Source: Geomicrobium sp. JCM 19039 | GTDB lineage: Bacteria; Bacillota; Bacilli; Bacillales; Marinococcaceae | Length of the DNA: 64,000 nucleotides | Direction: 5' to 3' | Assembly: GCF_000698145.1 (NCBI RefSeq) | Contig: NZ_BAXB01000001.1 | Coordinates: 248,001-312,000, forward strand | Shown here: positions 17,649 through 26,026 of the stretch, in pieces | How the letters are laid out: each line of letters opens with the position of its first letter | How positions within the stretch are numbered: position 1 is the stretch's first letter | Notes under the pieces: generated by a model | What the model saw: only the letters and a program-made list of their open reading frames with translations | What the model was told of the DNA's origin: nothing | Database searches by the model: none | Translations under genes and position numbers: made by a program

Positions 17649-18656
17649 ATGATTTTTAACAGAATGGTGCAAACAATTGAAACACATACGTTTGGGGAGC
17701 CTACTCGAATCATTAATGGCGGTTTATTAAAGTTAAAAGGGGAAACGGTTGCTGAACAACGAGATTATATGGCGGCTAACTTTGAGTGGTTAAGAAATGC
17801 AATTATTCAAGAGCCAAGAGGTCATCGCGATATGTTTGGTGCTGTATTGCTGCCACCCACTAGGGAAGACGTTGACTTTGGTGTCATCTATATGGACAAT
17901 ACTGGCTTTTTAAATATGTGTGGTCACGCAACGATAGGTGTTTCAACGGCAATTGTTGAACTCGGAATGGTTGAAGTAACAGGAGAAGAAACATCTCTCG
18001 TATTGGAAACACCGGCTGGACTTGTGTATCCAAAAGTAAAAATGAAAAATAACCGTGCAGAAAGTGTTCGTTTTGAAAACGTCCCTGGCTTTCTAGAACA
18101 TCAAGATCTTGAAGTAGAGGTCGAAGGCTTAGGTACGATCAAAACAGATATTAGTTATGGGGGCAACTACTTTGCCTGGGTGGACATCGCACAGCTAGAT
18201 ACGAAAATTCATGTTTCCAACGGTATGCAGTTGAAAGAATACGCTAGAAGAATTAAAGAAGCGGTAAATCAAAAAGTAAGTGTACAACACCCAACAAAGG
18301 ATTATATCAATTACATTGATATTGTTACCTTCTTTGGCGAACCGACACTTCAGGAAGCTACGTATAAAAATGTTCATGTATTTAGTGATCGACAAGCGGA
18401 TCGCTCACCAGGCGGAACAGGTACGACAGCAATGGTAGCTCGCATGGTAGGACGAGGCGAGATGAAAATTGGTGAGGAAATTGTAAGTGAAGGGTTTGTC
18501 GGAGGTACGTTTACTGGACGAGCGCTTGAGAAAGTCAAATTAGGTGAGATGAATGCGGTTCGAACGGAAGTAGAAGGAACAGCGTTTATCAATGGTTTCC
18601 AGAATATATTAATGGATCCGAATGATCCGTTCCGTGGCGGTTTTATCGTGAACTAA
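17649..18656 (+). CDS. Proline racemase superfamily enzyme with Gly at the second catalytic position
   Basis: The 335-residue protein has the first catalytic Cys at 91 (NMCGHATIG). The second catalytic site reads DRSPGGTGTT, with Gly255 (codon GGC at 18411-18413) where racemases and epimerases have Cys and trans-3-hydroxyproline dehydratases have Thr. Loss of the second acid/base residue argues against a two-base racemase and for a dehydratase-like or different activity; a single T to G change from TGC would also produce it. The TRAP transporter and GntR gene upstream fit uptake and catabolism of a proline- or hydroxyproline-like compound. Ribosome site TAAAGGAGACG. Confidence 0.87.
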   Translation: MIFNRMVQTIETHTFGEPTRIINGGLLKLKGETVAEQRDYMAANFEWLRNAIIQEPRGHRDMFGAVLLPPTREDVDFGVIYMDNTGFLNMCGHATIGVSTAIVELGMVEVTGEETSLVLETPAGLVYPKVKMKNNRAESVRFENVPGFLEHQDLEVEVEGLGTIKTDISYGGNYFAWVDIAQLDTKIHVSNGMQLKEYARRIKEAVNQKVSVQHPTKDYINYIDIVTFFGEPTLQEATYKNVHVFSDRQADRSPGGTGTTAMVARMVGRGEMKIGEEIVSEGFVGGTFTGRALEKVKLGEMNAVRTEVEGTAFINGFQNILMDPNDPFRGGFIVN

Positions 18657-18659
18657 TTG

Positions 18660-18713
18660 TAAAAAAGATAAAAGAGGGAATGAGTGTACACTCATTCCCT
18701 CTTTTATCTTTTT
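18660..18713. terminator. Bidirectional Rho-independent terminator
   Basis: A long stem, AAAAGATAAAAGAGGGAATG pairing with CATTCCCTCTTTTATCTTTT, lies between two convergent genes with A- and T-runs at its ends. Confidence 0.93.
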
Positions 18714-19291
18714 TTATGAAACAACCGAAGACTTTAACCGAGCGGGCCGGTTTTTAAGTTTGAAAAATGCTGGCTGAGTTTTTGCAATAAGAAGAATCAC
18801 ACCAAATGTAATGAGTGTTTCTGGCACGAGGTAAGAAGTATTATAAACGGCTGAGTAGAGCCAGACGTTCCATCCCTCTGGCGCATATTCGCCAAACCAA
18901 ACCCCGCCGGAGATGATGTGGGCGACGAGACGGAAAAATGATGCAAAGAAAAGGCCGAACAGTGCCCATCGGATGTTTAGTTCTCCTTTTTTGTTCCTGA
19001 ATGCAAATGCACCCGCCAGTCCTAATACGGTAAAGGCAACTGGATAGTCTAATAGAAATTGGATGGGGTGAATCATCGAGCTTCCTAAGATTAATTTAAT
19101 GACACCTACGAGTAACCCTGTCATCAGCCGACTTTTAGGCCGCGCCGAAATGCCATGACAAAGATCGGCAACATAACAAGGGAGATTGAGCCTCCCATGA
19201 CCCACGGACCCGCAAACTCAATGCGGTCTAAGATGAGCGCGAGTGCGACCATGAGCGCTGTTTCCACCATTATTAACGTTCTTGTTTGCAT
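18714..19291 (-). CDS. thiT: Thiamine transporter S-component ThiT (frameshifted)
   Basis: ATG at 19291 begins QTRTLIMVETALMVALALIL. The first frame runs to AFRRGLKVG near 19125, then a second frame continues GLLVGVIKLILGSSMIHPIQ through HIISGGVWFGEYAPEGWNVW to 18714. Together they match ThiT (YuaJ), the thiamine-binding S-component of an ECF transporter, about 192 residues. One missing C (GGCCTG read as GGCTG near 19127) explains the break. A TPP riboswitch precedes the gene, which supports thiamine uptake. Confidence 0.88.
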
Positions 19292-19297
19292 AAAAAA

Positions 19298-19440
19298 ATC
19301 CCCTTTTTGTTTCCACAGGGGGATGCAGGTCCGCACATTAATCGTCGTAATGTGCTCTCCCACTTCCCTACGCTGGTGTTACCCAGATCAGGTTCTAAGA
19401 GTCGGGAACGAGTCCCTCTCAGTCTTGCGACACCCCTAGT
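19298..19440 (-). ncRNA. TPP riboswitch upstream of thiT
   Basis: Read on the minus strand, the sequence has the conserved TPP aptamer parts in order: GGGGTG, ACTGAGAGGGA, GAACCTGATCTGGGTAA, CACCAGCGTAGGGAAG (about 19359-19440). Downstream, ATCCCC (19319-19324) can pair with GGGGAT (19298-19303), which contains the thiT ribosome site and is followed by seven T. This looks like a combined terminator and ribosome-site sequestering switch that lowers ThiT when thiamine pyrophosphate is plentiful. Confidence 0.95.
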
Positions 19441-19515
19441 GGTTGATAATATTCAGACGAATATAGTATATCTTATAGTACAATGAAAGCCAAGCTGTTT
19501 TTGGGGAGGTCACGG

Positions 19516-20180
19516 ATGCTTAAAGCAATTTTGTTTGACTTAGATGGTACATTACATAACCGACCGGAATCATTAGTAACTTTTTTTCGAGATCAATGTG
19601 AGCGTTTCTCAATGAATGTCGACCTGAATAGGTTTGTCGAATTGGATAACGAGGGGGTGCGCTGGAAGGATGAGGTATATGAGCAGTTAGTCAAAGAATA
19701 TAAGTTGCCATTGAACCCTCAACAACTATTAGCCGATTATGTTACTCAGTTTCCGAAGTTCGCACAACTGTACACTGACGTTGAGCACACACTGGAACAA
19801 TTAAAGGCAAAGGATTATAAACTTGGAATCATCTCAAACGGAAAGAGAGGATTCAACGTGCTGTGTTCAATTCTTTAGGTATTAATAAATATTGTGACTC
19901 AGTAATCATTTCAGATGAGGTTGGATTAAGAAAGCCAGATGCCCGAATTTTCGCATTAGGTATAGAGCAGTTGAACGTACAGCCTGAACAAGCATTGTAT
20001 GTCGGGGATCAGTACGACACTGATATTATCGGAAGTCGTAACAAGGGCTTGAAAGCGGCTTGGAAAACGAGCGAACAAGTGGATAGTGACGCACATTTCC
20101 AGTTTTCATCTTGGCGTCAATTCATCCTTAAATTACAACAGTTGGAGGGGAATACATGGTCATCCGCAATGCAAAAGTAG
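19516..20180 (+). CDS. HAD-superfamily hydrolase (frameshifted)
   Basis: MLKAILFDLDGTLHNRPESL holds the HAD motif I DxDGT. GIISNGK (motif II) and DEVGLRKPDARIFALGIEQL with ALYVGDQYDTDIIG (motifs III and IV) complete a phosphoglycolate-phosphatase-like hydrolase of about 221 residues. The frame breaks near 19845, where GGAAAGAGAGG lacks one G; restoring it gives GKERIQRAVFNSLGI. The substrate is unknown. Its end overlaps the start of the GNAT gene by 25 bases. Confidence 0.83.
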
Positions 20181-20644
20181 AAGATGCCCGAGGCATCGCT
20201 CACGTGCACGTGCAAAGTTGGAAAACAACCTACCGAGGGATTGTTCCACAAACCTATCTCGATGGGTTGGATGAAACAACGAGAACAGAACGTTGGGTAA
20301 AGATCATTACAGAGGTGAACAATACGAAGGTAGCCACGAATGATGAAGGGAAGGTTGTAGGTTTTGTCAATTATGGACGTTCTGAGCGTTATGCGGCGGA
20401 TGGCCAAGTGTACGCCTTATACTTATTAGAATCGCATCAACGGAGAGGCATCGGTGCCGAACTACTAGAGGCGGCTAAAACGGAGTTTCAACGAGAAGGC
20501 TGGCATACGTATGCGGTTGAGGCGCTCGTCGATAATCCGTCGATGGCATTTTATCGCAACAATCACCCCGTGCATTATTTGCTCAGTTCGTTTACAATTC
20601 ATGGAAAGGTTCTTCGCGAGTGGGTCATGACATTTAACGTTTGA
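20156..20644 (+). CDS. GNAT-family N-acetyltransferase
   Basis: The 162-residue protein has the GNAT fold pattern: VIRNAKVEDARGIAHVHVQS, the acetyl-CoA loop SHQRRGIGAELLEAA (Q/RxxGxG/A) and NPSMAFYRN. The C-terminal part after FYRN fits the family only loosely, so a second local error is possible. The substrate is unknown. It has AGGGGAATAC upstream and starts within the HAD gene. Confidence 0.82.
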   Translation: MVIRNAKVEDARGIAHVHVQSWKTTYRGIVPQTYLDGLDETTRTERWVKIITEVNNTKVATNDEGKVVGFVNYGRSERYAADGQVYALYLLESHQRRGIGAELLEAAKTEFQREGWHTYAVEALVDNPSMAFYRNNHPVHYLLSSFTIHGKVLREWVMTFNV

Positions 20645-20675
20645 CCCTCCCGAATCAACGTAAGGAGGAAGCGAA

Positions 20676-22478
20676 GTGTACGAACGAAAGCCTCAGTTCG
20701 AATGCCTTGTGCCATTGAATGAAACGGCACGAGGAGAAAGAAAAGCAACACTTGTCATTAAAAACGCCAAACTCATCAACGTAGTGTCTGGTGAAATCTT
20801 AGAAAATACAGATGTGGCGGTATGTGAGTCCAGGATTGCATATGTTGGGGAGAACGCTGATCACACAGTTGGTGACGATACAGAAGTGATTGATGCAAAT
20901 GGAAAATACTTATCCCCAGGCTTTATTGATGGGCATTGTCACATTGAAAGCAGTCAAATTACCCCGGCGCAATTTGCGAGAGCAGTATTGCCAAAAGGCA
21001 CAACGAGTGGTTTTTTTGATGCCCATGAAATTACGAATGTTCTTGGTTTGGACGGGCTTAAACTGATGCTCAATGAGGCGCGGAAAACGCCGATGGCGGC
21101 CTATATGCAAGTGGCATCGTGCGTGCCGTCAACGAGTGCAGAGTTTGAAACCAATGGCGCGTCGATTGGCCCGAAAGAAGTGAAAGAGGCATTTACTTGG
21201 GGAGACGACATGGTTGCGCTCGGTGAGGTGATGAATTTTCCTGGTGTCGTTTACGGTGACGAAAAGATGATGGGTGAGCTTGAAGAGACGCTTAAAGCAG
21301 GCCGAGTAGCGGATGGTCATTATACGTGGGAACCAGATTCCGTTCGCTTGTCAGCATACGCTAGCACCGGTATTAGTGGTGATCATGAAGTGACAACCGC
21401 TGAAGATGTCATTGCACGCATTCGCCTCGGACAATACGCGAAGATGCGTCGAGGTTCTGCGTGGCATGATGTTGCAGAGACCATTAAAGCGCACACAGAA
21501 CACGGCATTAATACTCGCCGAATGATGCTCGTCACCGATGATCGAAGCCCAGAATCGCTCGTTGATGAAGGGCATATGGACTTTGTCATTCGCCACGCCA
21601 TTGAACAAGGGGTTCACCCTGTCGTTGCCATCCAAATGGCGACGATTAATACAGCTGAAAGATTCGGATTGAGTCAAGATGTCGGCATGATTGCTCCCGG
21701 TCGATTTGCTGATTTCGTATTGCTGGATGGCAAGCTAGAGGACGTTCATGTGGATGCAACGATTTGTGCTGGTTCAGTCGTTGCTGAAAACGGAAAAACG
21801 GTTGTTGAGATTAAAGGAATCGAGTGGCCAGAATATGCGACCCATTCGGTTAACCTGAAGCGTGACGTGCGGCGGAGCGACTTTGAAATCGAGGCACCAA
21901 CTGCTGTAGAAAGCGTGCCGGTTCGAGCCATTCATGTTCAAGAGAATCAAGTTGGAACGAAAGAAAAGCACGTGAATGTCGCGACGAAGAATAATCAAAT
22001 CCAACTCGGCAATGAGCTTTGTAAGATGGCAATTATTGAACGCCATGGCATAAACGGGAACACAGGTCTAGGTATTCTAAGCGGCGTGGGATTTCAAAAG
22101 CCTTCGGCTATTGCAATGACCGTCGCCCATGATTCGCACAACCTCATGGTGATTGGCAATGACGATGATTTGATGGCCCAAGCTGCGAATCACGTTGCGA
22201 GTCACCAAGGAGGAATTGCGTTTGTATCAGGTGATGAAGTGACGATGTTGCCATTACCTGTTGCTGGTCTAATGTCTGACCAACCGTATGAAGAGGTTGC
22301 CAACACATCAAAGAAGATTAGTGAAAAGCTAGCAGAAGCAGGTTGTACGATGAACTATGCGTTCATGACATTATCGCTCCTAGCACTCGTTGTTATTCCA
22401 GAAATCCGTTTATCGGATACCGGGCTAGTAAGAATTGGCGATCAAGGCTTTGAAAAAGTCGGATTGTTTGTGGATTGA
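20676..22478 (+). CDS. adeC: Adenine deaminase
   Basis: GTG at 20676 follows AAGGAGGAA. The 600-residue protein has the amidohydrolase metal motif HCHIESS, then GTTSGFFDAHEITNVLG, GDHEVTTAEDVIARIR and the MTLSLLALVVIPEIRLSD C-terminus, all typical of AdeC/YerA-type adenine deaminases. It converts adenine to hypoxanthine and ammonia in purine salvage. It stands alone with a strong terminator; no purine riboswitch is visible upstream. Confidence 0.92.
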   Translation: MYERKPQFECLVPLNETARGERKATLVIKNAKLINVVSGEILENTDVAVCESRIAYVGENADHTVGDDTEVIDANGKYLSPGFIDGHCHIESSQITPAQFARAVLPKGTTSGFFDAHEITNVLGLDGLKLMLNEARKTPMAAYMQVASCVPSTSAEFETNGASIGPKEVKEAFTWGDDMVALGEVMNFPGVVYGDEKMMGELEETLKAGRVADGHYTWEPDSVRLSAYASTGISGDHEVTTAEDVIARIRLGQYAKMRRGSAWHDVAETIKAHTEHGINTRRMMLVTDDRSPESLVDEGHMDFVIRHAIEQGVHPVVAIQMATINTAERFGLSQDVGMIAPGRFADFVLLDGKLEDVHVDATICAGSVVAENGKTVVEIKGIEWPEYATHSVNLKRDVRRSDFEIEAPTAVESVPVRAIHVQENQVGTKEKHVNVATKNNQIQLGNELCKMAIIERHGINGNTGLGILSGVGFQKPSAIAMTVAHDSHNLMVIGNDDDLMAQAANHVASHQGGIAFVSGDEVTMLPLPVAGLMSDQPYEEVANTSKKISEKLAEAGCTMNYAFMTLSLLALVVIPEIRLSDTGLVRIGDQGFEKVGLFVD

Positions 22479-22511
22479 AAAAAGTGCGAGCCTCTTGGCT
22501 CGCACTTTTTA
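22477..22511 (+). terminator. Rho-independent terminator
   Basis: Stem AAAAAGTGCGAGCC / GGCTCGCACTTTTT with TCTT loop, between convergent genes. Confidence 0.92.
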
Positions 22512-23229
22512 AATATACTGATGTGTGTACTCGAGTGAAAAACAATCCGTACGTTCAATCCAATCTTTTAGTAAATACAAGTGAGAACCACCGATGAGGA
22601 CAACAATGCGTTCTTCGCCGGTATGGGCCAGACGAGCAATGTTTGCGAGTATCGTCAAGTTCCTTTCATACCACCAATTAACCCAGTGCAACCCGACATG
22701 TTTTTCAGGATTTGAAACAGTTAACATTTGCGTGTACATTTGATCTAACTTTTGTGAAAGCTCCATGTTGTTCGCTCTTTTAAAGCGATTGTAAACAGAC
22801 AGTTCTTGTGATGCAGCTTCTTCTTTTAACATCGGCTCTAATTGATTGGTTTGGAAAGATTCGTAAAAATGAGGCAAATGATCACGTGCCCAAGCTAACG
22901 CATCTCCGATTCCATATGCGGGATTTTCTCCCAAATGATCAATAGCGTGGATTCGTTTCGCCTGTAGTCGAAAGCCAATTTGCTCAATTTCCGTGCCATT
23001 TAGTGTGTGCTCGCCGGTCAAATACAATCTGTAGCGTTCCTCTAACTCTGCTTGCTTTTTTTGATCGAGTTCTACCGCAACGTCTGTCGGTTCAAAGACA
23101 GACGTTGCGGTAGAACTCGTCAATCGATTGTTCCGTCTCGTCATCAAAACGATGAACTCCTTGATGAATCAAGTCTGGACTCTCATCGAAGTGGAACGTT
23201 CCGGCGAGCAATAGCGTAGGTTTCTTCAT
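22509..23229 (-). pseudogene. DUF5694 (TraB-like) protein, N-terminal frame disrupted by a perfect hairpin
   Basis: An ATG at 23229 behind GGATGGTG opens MKKPTLLLAGTFHFDESPDL and runs to RNVCL at about 23088. The main body, in another frame, reads FEPTDVAVELDQKKQAELEE through QIGFRLQAKRIHAIDHLGEN to 22509. Together they match a DUF5694 protein of about 240 residues (GTFHF motif, conserved AVE, GGSHLYLL). The join lies exactly in a 23-bp perfect inverted repeat, so the two parts no longer share a frame. The function of the family is unknown; some relatives resemble erythromycin-esterase/TraB hydrolases. Confidence 0.7.
23066..23119. repeat. 23-bp perfect inverted repeat inside the DUF5694 gene
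   Basis: Arms 23066-23088 and 23097-23119 are exact reverse complements (left arm starts CGAGTTCTACCGC, right arm ends GCGGTAGAACTCG) with an 8-base loop GGTTCAAA. It has no T-run and lies within coding sequence, so it is not a terminator. Confidence 0.95.
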
Positions 23230-23307
23230 CTTAGCACCATCCAATCGTTTGATTGCTGAATGAAAAGAAAGATGTTACGTTAGAAAGAACAATGAGGTGA
23301 GGAAATC

Positions 23308-23496
23308 ATGACAGTCCAAGAACTTGAACAGCAGTTGCGAATGCTCAAATCTGATTATGCACGGGTGCAAGGAGATCTGGAAAAGATCGAATCCATCGGA
23401 GGAAACCCTCGCCCGGTTACTCGGCAATTGAAACAGTTAGAAGAAGAGATTTATGAAACAAGGCAAAAAATTCATGCAAATTCAAATGGAGAATAG
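23308..23496 (+). CDS. Small coiled-coil protein (SE1832-like)
   Basis: The 62-residue acidic/basic helical protein (TVQELEQQLRMLKSDYARVQ, then LEEEIYETRQKI) resembles small conserved Firmicutes proteins of the SE1832 type, whose function is unknown. It has GAGGTGAGG upstream and its own terminator. Confidence 0.7.
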   Translation: MTVQELEQQLRMLKSDYARVQGDLEKIESIGGNPRPVTRQLKQLEEEIYETRQKIHANSNGE

Positions 23497-23508
23497 GTAG
23501 TAAGCTAG

Positions 23509-23542
23509 CGCAAGGACGAGTGCTCTCATCCTTGCGTTTTTT
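23509..23542 (+). terminator. Rho-independent terminator
   Basis: Stem CGCAAGGA / TCCTTGCG followed by T6; it lies between convergent genes. Confidence 0.85.
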
Positions 23543-24626
23543 ATAATAACTCTTTTAAAGCGGTGCGAACGGTAGAAAACGTTCGGAATGTTGATGTATT
23601 GACGCCCCGCAAAACACTTTGCTGAGCCATATTCGGACGAATTCCTGTAATGATGAGTTCTGTTCCCATTAATGTAAGCATGCTTTGTAAAGACGCCAGC
23701 TTTGTACCAAAGTCTTCCTCAAATGTATGCAGCCCAGACACATCAATGATCAGCTGTTCTTCTCCTTCTGTATTCACCTGCTCTAACACTTGAGCGGTCA
23801 TCATCTGCCAACGCTCTTCGTGAATGACACCAACGAGCGGGAGTACGGCAAGGCCTTCGCTTAACGGAACGACAGGTGTGGATAGATCACGTATTTCTTC
23901 CAACGATTCTTCTAATCTTTGCTCCGCTTCTTTTCTGCGTGTAATGTCCTTTTGGACACCAACAAAATATTCTTTGCCAGCTGAATCGACATATACAGGA
24001 TTAATTAACAACTCATTCCAAAATGCTTGGCCAGATTTTGTATAGTTGATCATCTCTACATAAACAGGTTGATTGGCTGCCAAGGAACGGCGAAGCTTTT
24101 GCACATCCGCTTCGTCAGTATGCTCCCCTTGTAAAAACCGACAATTTTGACCGATAATATCCTCTGCAGCGTAACCGGTCAATGTTTCAAAGCCGCGGTT
24201 CGCGTAGATGATCGGATTATCGTCTACACTAGGATCGGTAATGACAATGCCAACTTCGGTATGGTCAAGAACGGATGTCATAAGATCCGTAAATTGCAGA
24301 TTCGCAACAATCGTCATGTCATCCTCTTGTAGAATTCTTCTGCAGATAATAAAGAGAAGTGAACCGTGCTCATCCTCACCTTCAGTAATTTCCGCTGTAA
24401 AAGACAGGGCTTCCCCATGCTTATTCACCAAAATTAAAGCAGCCCCCGGTTCTTCAAGAAGCAGTGACACGTCAGATTTGGTTACTTGTGCTAAAGCTTT
24501 GTTTTGGAGCTCATCAACTGTATAGTGTAGTTGGTCACGAAAAGATGGGTTGCTATAACGAATTGTGAAAGTGTTATCTACGACAATGACTGGATCTTTA
24601 TATTTATCGATAAAGCTCTTAAACAA
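23541..24626 (-). CDS. PAS-LOV-STAS blue-light sensor of the stressosome type (YtvA-like)
   Basis: TTG at 24626 follows AAGGGTGAAAC. The 361-residue protein has an N-terminal PAS domain (about 1-105), a second PAS that is a LOV domain (about 112-232) and a C-terminal STAS domain (about 255-361). The LOV core is intact: Cys162 in QNCRFLQGEHT forms the flavin adduct, and Gln225 in VGVQKDITR is the flavin-contacting Gln. The STAS part has LIIDVSGLHTFEEDFG. B. subtilis YtvA is LOV-STAS and feeds blue light into the stressosome that controls SigB. Here an extra PAS domain precedes it, giving a possible second input. A full SigB operon lies 21 kb away. Confidence 0.9.
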   Translation of the reverse strand: MFKSFIDKYKDPVIVVDNTFTIRYSNPSFRDQLHYTVDELQNKALAQVTKSDVSLLLEEPGAALILVNKHGEALSFTAEITEGEDEHGSLLFIICRRILQEDDMTIVANLQFTDLMTSVLDHTEVGIVITDPSVDDNPIIYANRGFETLTGYAAEDIIGQNCRFLQGEHTDEADVQKLRRSLAANQPVYVEMINYTKSGQAFWNELLINPVYVDSAGKEYFVGVQKDITRRKEAEQRLEESLEEIRDLSTPVVPLSEGLAVLPLVGVIHEERWQMMTAQVLEQVNTEGEEQLIIDVSGLHTFEEDFGTKLASLQSMLTLMGTELIITGIRPNMAQQSVLRGVNTSTFRTFSTVRTALKELL

Positions 24627-24730
24627 GCAGTTTCACCCTTTTCAAATAAATTACTATCAGTTTACCATTGTTGGTGATAAACTTTCCACTCACAATCCAA
24701 TCCAAATAACAATCACGTATTATACGCACG

Positions 24731-24772
24731 CAAAAAAGACCCCCTGTGCCATAAGGTCACAGGGAGTCGATT
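24731..24772 (-). terminator. Rho-independent terminator
   Basis: On the minus strand, CTCCCTGTG pairs with CACAGGGGG, followed by TCTTTTTT; it ends the ABC ATPase transcript. Confidence 0.85.
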
Positions 24773-24773
24773 A

Positions 24774-25931
24774 TCATTCACTGCTTGCGGCAGACTCTTC
24801 TTCAGCTTCTTCAGGGACGATTTGTTGCTCATGTGGCGGTTTGATGCGTTGTTCATCGTCTGGGTCGAAGAAGTGAGCTTTATTCATATCAAATCCGAGT
24901 TCTAATTGGTCGCCTTGTTGAATGTTGCTACGTGGGTTTACAATTCCGACAATCTCTTGCTCGCCGACTTTCGTATAGAGCACCGCTTCGGAACCGGTTA
25001 ATTCAGCAAGATCAATCGTGACGTCAGCTTTTGAATCGCTCATTTGGTTTAAGAACGCTTCTTCGTCATGAAGGTCTTCTGGACGGATGCCGAGAATGAT
25101 GTTTTTGTTGTCGTACGGTTTTAAGTAATCAAGTTTACTTTGAGGCAACTTCAGTGAAATGTTGTCATCAAACCAGAAATAGCCGTCTTTAAGCTTGCCA
25201 TTCAAAAAGTTCATTGAAGGTGAGCCGATGAAACCACCAACGAAGACATTTTCAGGATACAAATACACTTGTCGTGGGGCTCCGATCTGTTGAATGAAAC
25301 CATCTTTCATGACAACAATCCGAGAGGCCATCGTCATCGCTTCTGTTTGATCGTGGGTAACGTAAATGGTTGTTGTTTTTAAGCGTTGATGAAGTTTAAT
25401 GATTTCTGAGCGCATTTGTACACGTAACTTTGCATCTAAGTTTGAGAGAGGCTCATCCATTAAAAATACTTTCGGATTACGAACGATCGCTCTTCCGAGT
25501 GCCACACGTTGGCGCTGACCACCGGATAACGCTTTCGGTTTACGGTTAAGATAGTCTTCCAATCCGAGAATCTTAGCCGCACTATCGACACGCTCCTTAA
25601 TGTCGGGTTTCTTGAATTTACGAAGTTTCAAACCGAACGCCATGTTGTCAAACACGTTCATATGAGGATAGAGTGCATAGTTTTGGAATACCATTGCGAT
25701 ATCGCGATCTTTCGGTGATACGTCGTTTACGAGATTATCATCAATGAATAGAGAACCTTCTGAAATCTCTTCTAATCCGGCAATCATACGCAGCGTTGTA
25801 GATTTTCCGCAACCAGATGGTCCAACAAACACAATGAATTCTTCATCTTTAATCTTTAAGTTAAAGTCAGTTACTGCGGTTACGTCCCCGTCGTATCGTT
25901 TGTAAATATGTTCCAATTGAATCTCTGCCAT
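24774..25931 (-). CDS. msmX: Carbohydrate ABC transporter ATPase (MsmX/UgpC type)
   Basis: ATG at 25931 (MAEIQLEHIYKRYDG) follows GGGGAGAT. The 385-residue protein has Walker A GPSGCGKST, signature LSGGQRQRVALGRA, Walker B VFLMDEPLSNLDAKLR and the H-loop YVTHDQTEAMT, then a TOBE/MalK-like regulatory domain. It is encoded alone, like B. subtilis MsmX, the shared ATPase that energises several sugar importers. The acidic tail (EEAEEESAASSE) is an extra. A catabolite-responsive element lies upstream, which fits sugar-linked control. Confidence 0.9.
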   Translation of the reverse strand: MAEIQLEHIYKRYDGDVTAVTDFNLKIKDEEFIVFVGPSGCGKSTTLRMIAGLEEISEGSLFIDDNLVNDVSPKDRDIAMVFQNYALYPHMNVFDNMAFGLKLRKFKKPDIKERVDSAAKILGLEDYLNRKPKALSGGQRQRVALGRAIVRNPKVFLMDEPLSNLDAKLRVQMRSEIIKLHQRLKTTTIYVTHDQTEAMTMASRIVVMKDGFIQQIGAPRQVYLYPENVFVGGFIGSPSMNFLNGKLKDGYFWFDDNISLKLPQSKLDYLKPYDNKNIILGIRPEDLHDEEAFLNQMSDSKADVTIDLAELTGSEAVLYTKVGEQEIVGIVNPRSNIQQGDQLELGFDMNKAHFFDPDDEQRIKPPHEQQIVPEEAEEESAASSE

Positions 25932-25980
25932 AAAAAAATCTCCCCTCATCCACGTTTGAAAATTGTTTGATTATTCTAAT

Positions 25981-25994
25981 CGTAAACGTTTTCA
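25981..25994 (-). promoter_or_regulatory. Putative catabolite-responsive element (CcpA site)
   Basis: Minus-strand TGAAAACGTTTACG matches the cre consensus TGWAARCGYTWNCW at 13 of 14 positions. It lies 50 bases upstream of the MsmX-type ATPase start. Confidence 0.6.
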
Positions 25995-26026
25995 ATGGGA
26001 AAGGCTATGAACAAACTGACCAAAAT

